A program made the translations under genes and the position numbers. The notes below the pieces were generated by a model. It was not told where the DNA came from. It saw only the letters and a program-made list of their open reading frames with translations, and ran no database searches. From Halovenus sp. (lineage in GTDB: Archaea; Halobacteriota; Halobacteria; Halobacteriales; Haloarculaceae), in assembly GCA_028275145.1 (NCBI GenBank), contig JAQCNG010000057.1:1-20995 (forward strand): 20,995 nt of DNA, written 5' to 3'. How positions within the stretch are numbered: the first letter of the stretch is position 1; each line of letters begins with the position of its first letter. Shown piece after piece: positions 15,363 to 20,995 of this stretch.

Positions 15363-16157
15363 GTGCGCGCATACCGCATCGCCTACGATGGCCAGCCGTA
15401 CCACGGCTTTCAGCGCCAGCCAGATGTGTCGACCGTCGAGGACGTGCTGTTCGACGCGCTCCGTGCCCTGGACGTCTTCGAGGGTGACAAACCGCCGCAG
15501 TACGCCGCCGCGGGACGGACGGACGCGGGTGTCTCGGCGGTGGCACAGACAGTCGCGTTCGACGCGCCGGCGTGGCTCTCGCCCGCGGCGTTCAACAGCG
15601 AACTGCCCACCTCGGTCCGGGCCTGGGCGAGTGCGGACGCGCCGTCGGACTTCCACGCCACACACCACGCCATCCAGCGGGAGTACACCTACTTTCTGTA
15701 CGCGCCAGACGCCGCCGAGCGCCGCGTCCGCCGGGCGCTCGACACGCTCGCCGGCGAGCACGACTTCCACAACCTCACACCGGACAGTTCGGGCACCCGC
15801 CGGACGCTCTCGACGGGGCTCGCCCGGGACGGCCGGTTTCTGTCGCTGCGCTTCCGTTCGGACGGGTTCCCCCGGCAACTGGTGCGGCGTGCGGCCTCGC
15901 TCGTGGCCTCGGTCGCACGCGAGGAGGCAGAGATCGACCGCATCGAGCGTGCCCTCGCCCCGGAACCGCTGCTCGGCCCCGAGGGGATCCAGCCTGCCTC
16001 GCCCGGACCGCTCGTGCTGACGACTGTCTCCTACGACCTGTTGTTCAGTGCCGACGAGGAGGCAGCACGCCGCACGCGTGACCTGTTTCGCCGCATCGAG
16101 GTGGACCACGCGACCCGTGCCCGTGTCGCCGACCGAATCATCGACTCCGTGCGCTGA
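15363..16157 (+). CDS. truA: tRNA pseudouridine(38-40) synthase
   Basis: Converts uridines 38-40 of the tRNA anticodon arm to pseudouridine. The 264-residue protein begins with GTG: MRAYRIAYDGQPYHGFQRQP matches the TruA N-terminus exactly in position, so nothing further upstream is needed. The catalytic aspartate is Asp54 in AAGRTDAGVSAVAQ, and later blocks REYTYFLYA, LRFRSDGFPRQLVRR and LVLTTVSYDLLF are typical. Archaeal TruA is often slightly shorter than bacterial; length is normal here. It is a single gene with its own TATA-like tract, preceded by the hairpin array and followed by an AT-richer spacer. Confidence 0.95.
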   Translation: MRAYRIAYDGQPYHGFQRQPDVSTVEDVLFDALRALDVFEGDKPPQYAAAGRTDAGVSAVAQTVAFDAPAWLSPAAFNSELPTSVRAWASADAPSDFHATHHAIQREYTYFLYAPDAAERRVRRALDTLAGEHDFHNLTPDSSGTRRTLSTGLARDGRFLSLRFRSDGFPRQLVRRAASLVASVAREEAEIDRIERALAPEPLLGPEGIQPASPGPLVLTTVSYDLLFSADEEAARRTRDLFRRIEVDHATRARVADRIIDSVR

Positions 16158-16405
16158 CTCACCCCGCCGGAACGGACCGCCCTTTGTTCCCCGCCACCCG
16201 GAGACGGCGGTATCTCAGCCCGGATTCGATTCTACACCATCTTCTACTGCATATCTCGAACATCGCTCCACGTATTGCAAGCTTCGGTTTCGTCAGAACC
16301 AATAGATTTTTGCACAGCAGGAACAGTATCTCCGATACGGAGAATTCAGACAGCTATGACTCTCATCGGTGAGCGGAGAGACAGCGCCCGTAGAGGTGGT
16401 TGCGT
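16158..16405. other. AT-richer leader region upstream of the TFB gene
   Basis: This spacer is clearly less GC-rich than the genes around it. It contains aatagattttt at 16301-16311, a plausible TATA element that would leave a leader of roughly 70-80 bases, and an inverted repeat gtatc-tcc-gatac at 16326-16338 inside that leader. No ORF with haloarchaeal codon use is seen. The long leader contrasts with the leaderless neighbours and leaves room for regulation of this transcription factor. Confidence 0.45.
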
Positions 16406-17428
16406 GTGACCGACGCGCGCGTCTCCGAGGTCGAGAGCGAGCGCGACACGCAGGCCTCCGAGGTCGAGAGCGAGCGCGACACGCAGGTCTCCGGGGCCGG
16501 AACCGAGACAGCCGAGCGTGGGCGCGAGAGCACCCAGAACTGTCCGGACTGTGGCGGACAGATAGTCAGAGACGAGTCCCAGGCCGAGCGCCACTGCGCC
16601 GAGTGTGGCCGGGTCGTCGACAGCGACGGGTTCGACCGTGGCCCGGAGTGGCGGGCCTACTCACACGAGGAGCGCACCGAGAAATCGCGGGTCGGAGCGC
16701 CACAGACAGAGCTGTTACACGACAAGGGGCTCTCCACGAAGATCGGCTGGCGCGACGAGGACGCAAAGGGCAACAGTCTCTCGGGGCGCAAGCGCCGGCA
16801 ACTCCAGCGGTTGCGGACCTGGAACGAGCGCTACCGGGCGAGCGACAGCAAGGACCGCAACCTCAGACAGGCGCTTGGCGAGATTGACCGGATGGCCTCG
16901 GCGCTGGGGTTGCCCACGAACGTCCGCGAGACGGCGAGTGTCATCTACCGCCGGGCGCTCGACGACGGACTGCTCCCCGGGCGGTCCATCGAGGGGGTGG
17001 CGACCGCCGCGCTGTACGCCGCCGCTCGCCTCGACGGTGTTGCCCGCTCTCTCGACGAGATGCTGACGGTCAGCCGCGTGCCGGAACTGGAACTGCAGCG
17101 GACCTACAGCTACATCACGCGGGAACTCGACCTCCAGGTGCCCCCGACCCACCCCGGCGAGTACATCGGCCGGTTCGCCTCGGAACTCGACTGTAGAGAC
17201 GAGACCGAGCGCCAGGCCCGCAATCTCGTCGAGGAGGCCGTCGAGGCGGGCGTCCACAGCGGCAAACACCCGGTCGGCATCGCCGCCAGCGCGCTGTACG
17301 GCGCGGGCCAGTTGACCGGCGAGAAGATGACCCAGGAGGCGGTCTCCGATGTCGCCAGCGTCAGCAAGGTCACCATCCGCAACCGCTACCGCGAGGTGAT
17401 GCGGGCCGCCGTCGGAGAGACTGGCTGA
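16406..17428 (+). CDS. tfb: Transcription initiation factor IIB (TFB paralogue)
   Basis: Recruits RNA polymerase to promoters by binding TBP, the BRE and the polymerase clamp. Of 340 residues, 1-44 form an acidic, low-complexity N-terminus with an 11-residue tandem repeat. Next is the zinc ribbon (Cys46-Pro-Asp-Cys49, Cys64-Ala-Glu-Cys67), the B-reader/linker with GPEWRAYSHEERTEKSRVGAP and DKGLSTKIGW, then two cyclin-like repeats (RNLRQALGEIDRMASALGLP; about 250-335 with SVSKVTIRNRYREVMRA). GTG 16406 is preferred; an in-frame TTG two codons upstream is possible. Haloarchaea carry several TFBs with specialised roles. This one departs from the common sequence in the first repeat (ARSLDEMLTVSRVPELELQR), suggesting a specialised copy. 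Confidence 0.93.
   Translation: MTDARVSEVESERDTQASEVESERDTQVSGAGTETAERGRESTQNCPDCGGQIVRDESQAERHCAECGRVVDSDGFDRGPEWRAYSHEERTEKSRVGAPQTELLHDKGLSTKIGWRDEDAKGNSLSGRKRRQLQRLRTWNERYRASDSKDRNLRQALGEIDRMASALGLPTNVRETASVIYRRALDDGLLPGRSIEGVATAALYAAARLDGVARSLDEMLTVSRVPELELQRTYSYITRELDLQVPPTHPGEYIGRFASELDCRDETERQARNLVEEAVEAGVHSGKHPVGIAASALYGAGQLTGEKMTQEAVSDVASVSKVTIRNRYREVMRAAVGETG
16421..16486 (+). repeat. 33-bp in-frame tandem duplication in the TFB N-terminus
   Basis: 16421-16453 and 16454-16486 are identical except for one base (gtc versus gcc), encoding VSEVESERDTQ and ASEVESERDTQ. A third copy has begun to diverge right after (gtctccgg). The near-identity points to a recent event. It lies in the flexible acidic arm ahead of the zinc ribbon, so it should not disturb folding. 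Confidence 0.9.
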
Positions 17429-17439
17429 GGCCAGTGTTC

Positions 17440-17496
17440 AGGATGCAGGAACCCCTCGCGGTTCGCGCATCCTCTGCCGGACCACGAGGGGTTATG
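17440..17496 (+). promoter_or_regulatory. Promoter of the glutaredoxin gene with interleaved inverted repeats
   Basis: Three inverted repeats overlap here: ggatgc (17441-17446) with gcatcc (17467-17472); aacccctcg (17450-17458) with cgaggggtt (17485-17493); and cgcg-gtt-cgcg at 17457-17467. The first two interleave in pseudoknot fashion. The second ends in the TATA-like gttatgag (17491-17498), about 25 bases before the ATG at 17521. It could be an operator or the 3' hairpin of the TFB transcript. Confidence 0.4.
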
Positions 17497-17520
17497 AGGT
17501 TCCGACACGAACACACCGGT

Positions 17521-17862
17521 ATGACGTTCGACCCGAACCAGAGTCTGCCACAGGAGGAGGTCGACGACATCGTCGACACGGCAATCGAGAACAACGAGAT
17601 TGTGCTGTTCATAAAGGGAACCCAGCACATGCCCCAGTGTGGGTACTCGGACCGTGCGCTCACACTGGTCGGTCGGCACCGCGACGAGTACGAGGTGGTC
17701 GACACACTCGAGTCGCTGGAGGAGTTCCGAACCGCGCTGGAGCGACACAGCGGGTGGGAGACGATCCCGCAGACGTTCGTCGACGGCGAGTTCATCGGCG
17801 GCAGCGACATCCTGCTCGAACTCGAGGAGGACGGCGACCTCGGCGAGCGGTTGTCGGCCTGA
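17521..17862 (+). CDS. Monothiol glutaredoxin (CGFS-type, active site CGYS)
   Basis: A 113-residue monothiol glutaredoxin, a family associated with iron-sulfur cluster handling. The active site is KGTQHMPQCGYSDRA (32-46) with Cys40; CGYS replaces the more common CGFS. Further family blocks are VVDTLESLEEFRTAL and GWETIPQTFVDGEFIGGSDIL (79-99), which provide the cis-proline and the GG-D glutathione-binding turn. Haloarchaea use gamma-glutamylcysteine instead of glutathione, so the natural thiol is probably that; this is from general knowledge. ATG 17521 is chosen for family length and TATA spacing; the 29-codon extension upstream overlaps inverted repeats and is arginine-rich. It has its own promoter behind tfb. 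Confidence 0.93.
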   Translation: MTFDPNQSLPQEEVDDIVDTAIENNEIVLFIKGTQHMPQCGYSDRALTLVGRHRDEYEVVDTLESLEEFRTALERHSGWETIPQTFVDGEFIGGSDILLELEEDGDLGERLSA

Positions 17863-17892
17863 GGTACGATGGCGGGCGCGTGACAGCGGAGC

Positions 17893-17929
17893 GTCGGTCC
17901 GATAGGTAGACCGAGTCGGTCCGATAGGT
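17893..17929. repeat. 22-bp period tandem repeat upstream of mdh
   Basis: gtcggtccgataggt occurs at 17893-17907 and 17915-17929, exactly 22 bases apart, in the short spacer between the glutaredoxin and malate dehydrogenase genes. It lies about 20 bases upstream of the mdh TATA-like box, so it could be a pair of regulator sites on the same helix face (about two DNA turns) or a recent duplication. Confidence 0.7.
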
Positions 17930-17948
17930 CGAGAGTGAGCGGTTTCGA

Positions 17949-17956
17949 TATGTTTA
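17949..17956 (+). promoter_or_regulatory. TATA-like box of mdh
   Basis: The tract atatgtttaa around 17948-17957 is about 27-30 bases before ATG 17983 and supports a leaderless message starting there rather than at the GTG at 17935. Confidence 0.5.
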
Positions 17957-17982
17957 ACCTCCGGCCAGAGATAGCTCCGGGC

Positions 17983-18897
17983 ATGGCGAAAGTGAGCATC
18001 GTCGGTGCCGCGGGCACCGTCGGCGCGGCAGCGGGATACAGTATCGCACTCGAGGGTGTGGCCGACGAACTCGTTTTTGTCGACATCCCCGAGCAGGAGG
18101 ACGTGACCGTTGGCCAGGCCGCCGACGCGAACCACGGCATCGCGTACGACTCGAACACCACCATCCGGCAGGGCGAGTACGCGGACACCGCCGGGTCGGA
18201 TGTCGTCGTCATCACCGCAGGACTCCCCCGCAGTCCGGGCGACAGTCGACTCGACCTCGCGGACGACAACGCGCCGATAATGGCGGATATCGAGTCCTCG
18301 CTCGCGGCGCACTCCGAGGAGTTTGTCACCGTGACCACGTCGAACCCGGTGGACCTGCTGAACCGGCACCTCTACGAGTCCGGCGACCGGCCCCGGGAGC
18401 ACGTGGTGGGCTTTGGCGGCCGGCTGGACTCGGCCCGGTTCCGGTACGTGCTCTCGGAGCGGTTCGACGTGCCGGTCGGGAACGTCGAGGCGACCATCCT
18501 CGGGGAGCACGGCGACGCGCAGGTGCCGATGTTCTCGAAGGTCCGCGTCGACGGCCGTGACCTCACCCTCTCCGAGGAAGAGCGAGAGGAGATTCTCGCC
18601 GACCTCCAGCGGAGTGCGATGAACGTCATCGAGCGAAAGGGCGCAACCGAGTGGGGGCCCGCACGCGGGGTCGCCCACGTCGTCTCGGCGGTTCTGAACG
18701 ACACCGGCGAGATACTGCCCTGCTCGGTCCCGCTCGAGGGCGAGTTCGGTCACGAGGGTGTCGGCCTCGGTGTGCCGGTGCGACTCGGCGCGGGCGGTGT
18801 CGAGGAGGTAATCGAGTGGGACCTCGACGAGTTCGAGCACGAACAGCTCGACGCGGCCGCGGAGAAACTGAGCGACCAGTACGACAGCATCGCCTGA
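17983..18897 (+). CDS. mdh: Malate dehydrogenase (haloarchaeal, LDH-like)
   Basis: Oxidises malate to oxaloacetate with NAD in the citric acid cycle. The 304-residue length equals the characterised Haloarcula enzyme. Residues 8-18 ([11 protein letters not shown]) form the dinucleotide loop, with Asp34 (VFVDIP) selecting NAD. The substrate loop [13 protein letters not shown] carries Arg83 and Arg89, and an arginine at the specificity position marks malate rather than lactate. Asn121 ([10 protein letters not shown]), Asp149/Arg152 ([10 protein letters not shown]) and His176 (GEHGDAQVP) complete the active site. ATG 17983 gives the normal N-terminus ([11 protein letters not shown]); the GTG at 17935 would put 16 extra residues over the promoter. 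The protein is very acidic. Two large hairpins follow directly. Confidence 0.97.
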   Translation: MAKVSIVGAAGTVGAAAGYSIALEGVADELVFVDIPEQEDVTVGQAADANHGIAYDSNTTIRQGEYADTAGSDVVVITAGLPRSPGDSRLDLADDNAPIMADIESSLAAHSEEFVTVTTSNPVDLLNRHLYESGDRPREHVVGFGGRLDSARFRYVLSERFDVPVGNVEATILGEHGDAQVPMFSKVRVDGRDLTLSEEEREEILADLQRSAMNVIERKGATEWGPARGVAHVVSAVLNDTGEILPCSVPLEGEFGHEGVGLGVPVRLGAGGVEEVIEWDLDEFEHEQLDAAAEKLSDQYDSIA

Positions 18898-19005
18898 TAC
18901 TGTCGGACGAACATCCTGGCGGATGTTCACCCGCCAGTATCGGCTCAAGATGCCGACGTGTCCAGGCCACTCGTCACCGGACTGTCGTCCGGTTTCTCGT
19001 GGCCT
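18896..19005 (+). other. Two consecutive two-tier hairpins between mdh and rfcC
   Basis: Hairpin 1 (18896-18941): outer arms gatactg/cagtatc, inner arms gaacatcc/ggatgttc around a tggc loop, joined by equal 6-base sides (tcggac, acccgc) whose middle bases also pair. It starts inside the mdh stop codon. Hairpin 2 (18964-19005): outer arms aggccac/gtggcct, inner arms accggac/gtccggt around a tgtc loop, joined by equal 5-base sides (tcgtc, ttctc). Neither is followed by a T-run. Candidates are an mdh 3' end stabiliser, a transcription stop, or a structured RNA; none is proven. Confidence 0.6.
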
Positions 19006-19121
19006 TCTGTTCCAGTTGCCGTATTCACGTCTCTCTGTCTGGCTGTGTCTGTCACGCCGCGCGGGAATCACGCGCAGGAGGACCGAAGTCTTTGTACGGG
19101 GGCACGGACAAGGAACGAGCA

Positions 19122-20138
19122 ATGGAGGGCCCGCTGTGGACAGAGACACACGCGCCGGCGCTCGCCGACCTCCCCCAGCAGGAGGTCAACGAGAGCATGG
19201 AGCGGGCGCTCGCGGAGCCGATGAACCTGGTGGTTCACGGCCCGAAGGGTGCGGGCAAGACCGCCGCGGTGCGGGCGCTCACCCGCGAGGCACACGAGCA
19301 ACCCGAGGCCGACCGCATCGAGATAAACGTCGCCGATTTCTTCGACCTCACAAAAAAGGAGGTGGGCGAGGACCCCCGTTTCGCGCGCTTTATCGACAGC
19401 AAGCGACGCCGCAACTCCTCGAAGGCGGACCTCATCAACCACGTGCTAAAGGAGTCGGCCAGTTACGCGCCGGTCGCGGGCGGGTACAAGACGGTGGTGC
19501 TCGACAACGCAGAGGGGATGCGCGAGGACTTCCAGCAGGCACTCCGGCGGGTGATGGAGCAGTACCACGAGACCACGCAGTTCGTCATCGTCACGCGCCG
19601 GCCCTCCGCGCTCATCGCGCCGATTCGCTCGCGCTGTTTCCCCGTGCCGGTGCGTGCCCCGACGACCGACGAGATTGTGGCCGTCCTCGGTGATATCGTC
19701 GAACGCGAGGGCGTCGACTCCGGCGGAGAGGGCCTGGAGTACATCGCCGGTGCGGCCGGCGGTGACCTGCGTGAGGCCATCCTGAGCGCACAGACGACCG
19801 CCGAGAGCGAGGGCGAGATAACGATGGAGGCCGCCTACGAGACGCTGTCGGACGTCCGCACCGACGAGCGCATCGACGAGTTGCTCGACGACGCGGAGGC
19901 GGGCGCGTTCACCGACGCCCGGTCCACGCTCGACGACCTGCTGGTCGACGAGGGCTACAGCGGCGCGGAGGTGCTCGAGGCGATTCTCTCGGTCGCCCGT
20001 TCGCGGTACAGCGACCAGAAACTGGCCGCGGTCCACCGCCTCGCCGGCGAGATCGACATGGACCTGCAACAGGGGACAAACGACCGTCTCCACCTCTCGC
20101 ACCTGCTCGCCAGACTCGGGGACCGCGCCGAGGGCTGA
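19122..20138 (+). CDS. rfcC: Replication factor C small subunit, RfcC type
   Basis: AAA+ subunit of the clamp loader that places PCNA on DNA. The 338 residues match the haloarchaeal third RFC subunit: MEGPLWTETHAPALADLPQQ start, Walker A GPKGAGKT (40-47), the insert INVADFFDLTKKEVGEDPRF, Walker B region KTVVLDNAEGM (123-133), REDFQQALRRVMEQY, the sensor-1 strand VIVTRRPSALI and the arginine-finger SRC box IRSRCFPVPV. Walker B reads DNAE instead of the DEAD-type box, losing the usual catalytic glutamate, so this subunit may bind ATP without efficient hydrolysis; that is inference. ATG 19122 is preferred because the longer reading runs through the hairpins. A ctttgtac tract about 30 bases upstream is a possible promoter. 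Confidence 0.93.
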   Translation: MEGPLWTETHAPALADLPQQEVNESMERALAEPMNLVVHGPKGAGKTAAVRALTREAHEQPEADRIEINVADFFDLTKKEVGEDPRFARFIDSKRRRNSSKADLINHVLKESASYAPVAGGYKTVVLDNAEGMREDFQQALRRVMEQYHETTQFVIVTRRPSALIAPIRSRCFPVPVRAPTTDEIVAVLGDIVEREGVDSGGEGLEYIAGAAGGDLREAILSAQTTAESEGEITMEAAYETLSDVRTDERIDELLDDAEAGAFTDARSTLDDLLVDEGYSGAEVLEAILSVARSRYSDQKLAAVHRLAGEIDMDLQQGTNDRLHLSHLLARLGDRAEG

Positions 20139-20147
20139 GCGAGTGTG

Positions 20148-20226
20148 GCTCTCACGCTCGGAGTCGACCGCGCCGGTCCGCTGGCGCTCTCACGCTCGGA
20201 GTCGACCGCGCCGGTCCGCTGGCGCT
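20148..20226. repeat. Perfect 38-bp tandem repeat after rfcC
   Basis: Two identical 38-base units (period shown by ctctcacgctcggagtcgac at 20149 and 20187) plus the first three bases of a third copy. Each unit contains a small inverted repeat gaccg-cgc-cggtc (20166-20178, 20204-20216). Perfect identity means the duplication is recent. It lies in the spacer after rfcC and before the MFS promoter; a terminator-like hairpin copied twice is one reading. Confidence 0.9.
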
Positions 20227-20291
20227 GTCAGGGTGTTTAATTGACGGGCCACCCTACAATCGGTAGCAGTGACCTGGTGCCCGCACGCTGA

Positions 20292-20297
20292 TTATAA
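20292..20297 (+). promoter_or_regulatory. TATA box of the MFS transporter gene
   Basis: gattataaccc contains ttataa, a good archaeal TATA element, 40 bases before the ATG at 20337. It would give a short leader of roughly 15-20 bases, unlike the leaderless genes around it. Confidence 0.6.
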
Positions 20298-20336
20298 CCC
20301 TGCCGCCCGGCAACGGCCCGACGAGACCCAGCGCAC

Positions 20337-20995
20337 ATGACCGAGACAGAGACAGACACCCCGGACCTGCTCGACCCGTTCAGGCAGTTTCTCTCCTTTC
20401 GACGGGACGTGCTGGTGCTCTCGGCCGCGATGTTCGCGTTCAGTCTGGGGTTCCAGATGACGACCCGCTACGTTCCAAAGTACATGGAGGTGCTGGGCGC
20501 GGGCGCGCTCGCAATCGGCGTGTTCGGCACCGTCCAGAACATCGTCGGCGCGGCCTACCCGTATCCCGGTGGGGCCATCTCGGACCGTCTCGGTTCGCGG
20601 CGCTCACTGACGGTGTTCGGTTTCGTGTCGAGTCTGGGCTTTCTGTTCTGGCTCGTCGCGCCCGCGCTTGGCACGCTGACCGTCGCGGGTCTGGCAATCG
20701 AGCCGTGGTTCTGGATCTTCGTCGGGCTCTTTCTCGCACAGGCCTGGAAGTCGTTCGGTCTCGGCGCGACATTCGCAATCGTCAAACAGTCCGTTCCGCC
20801 GTCGCAACTGGCGCGTGGCTTCGCCAGCACCGAGCTGTTCCGCCGGACGGCGTTCCTGGTCGGTCCGCTGGTCGCCGCCGGAGTCCTGCTGGTCACGACG
20901 GACTTTGCGGTCGGCTTCCAGGTTGTTCTCGCCGTCGCCGTGGTGTTTGCCGTCGTCGCCACCGCCGTCCAGCACCGACTCTACCGGACAGCAGA
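20337..20995 (+). CDS. MFS transporter, N-terminal part (cut by window end)
   Basis: The reading frame opens at ATG 20337 and is still open at the last base, giving about 219 residues. After a polar N-terminus (MTETETDTPDLLDPFRQFLS) it shows hydrophobic segments at about residues 28-44, 60-75, 92-110, 120-140 and 175-205. The loop between helices 2 and 3 carries the Major Facilitator motif A (GGAISDRLGSRRSL, about 81-94). Helix 4-5 has QAWKSFGLGATFAIVKQSVP and then the STELFRRTAF loop. This resembles sugar-phosphate or drug-efflux type MFS carriers. The substrate cannot be told from this fragment and the 3' half is missing. Confidence 0.85.
   Translation, partial: MTETETDTPDLLDPFRQFLSFRRDVLVLSAAMFAFSLGFQMTTRYVPKYMEVLGAGALAIGVFGTVQNIVGAAYPYPGGAISDRLGSRRSLTVFGFVSSLGFLFWLVAPALGTLTVAGLAIEPWFWIFVGLFLAQAWKSFGLGATFAIVKQSVPPSQLARGFASTELFRRTAFLVGPLVAAGVLLVTTDFAVGFQVVLAVAVVFAVVATAVQHRLYRTA

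Noticed and set aside
18651..19121. Longer N-terminus for RfcC
   Set aside because: It would overlap mdh and run through the two hairpins; family length and the MEGPLWTE start favour 19122.
17386..19149. A 587-codon minus-strand ORF opposite glutaredoxin and mdh
   Set aside because: The plus strand holds two clearly recognised enzymes; the minus reading is low-complexity and matches nothing.
1..20995. tRNA or rRNA genes
   Set aside because: No cloverleaf with conserved T-loop (GTTCRA) and acceptor pairing, and no rRNA blocks, were found by eye on either strand; a tRNAscan run would settle this.

Overview
The window is a chromosomal segment of a halophilic archaeon (Halobacteria). The evidence is the high GC, the very acidic proteins, archaeal information-processing genes (TFB, RfcC, group II thermosome), archaeal-type methionine adenosyltransferase and malate dehydrogenase, and many leaderless genes whose start codon lies 25-30 bases after a TATA-like box. 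The genus cannot be named from the sequence. Almost all of it is housekeeping content. I see no CRISPR array, intact transposase, phage block, toxin-antitoxin pair, rRNA or tRNA.

Layout. Positions 1-2580 hold methionine adenosyltransferase, a 21-codon upstream ORF coupled to a secreted dockerin-like protein, and a 29-codon remnant of a CopZ-type metal-binding gene. Positions 2580-4746 (minus strand) hold a HalX-type response regulator, a coiled-coil protein of unknown function and hisI. Positions 5122-7766 hold a thermosome subunit and an ATP-grasp ligase. Positions 7827-8479 (minus) hold a 39-residue membrane protein and an Hsp20 chaperone. Positions 8617-9880 hold a zinc-ribbon protein and protein-L-isoaspartate methyltransferase. 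Positions 9924-13413 hold the tightly packed menA-menC-menE genes for menaquinone synthesis. They are followed by phosphoglycerate mutase (13521), a hairpin-array intergenic element (about 15121-15344), truA, a TFB paralogue, a monothiol glutaredoxin, malate dehydrogenase, a pair of two-tier hairpins, rfcC, a perfect 38-bp tandem repeat, and the start of an MFS transporter cut by the window end.

How the genes relate. Three genes concern protein quality (thermosome, Hsp20, Pcm). The menA/menC/menE genes overlap by 1-4 bases and surely share a transcript: MenC makes o-succinylbenzoate, MenE activates it to the CoA ester, and MenA prenylates the resulting naphthoate. hisI and the coiled-coil gene overlap by 8 bases. 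The other genes look individually promoted.

No clear new multi-gene system is present. The most unusual signals are outside or at the edges of genes: a row of tri-loop hairpins before truA, two consecutive two-tier hairpins between mdh and rfcC, a CopZ gene reduced to 29 codons with its CxxC motif kept, and five short head-to-tail duplications (22-40 bp) at gene ends, in spacers or in the TFB N-terminus.
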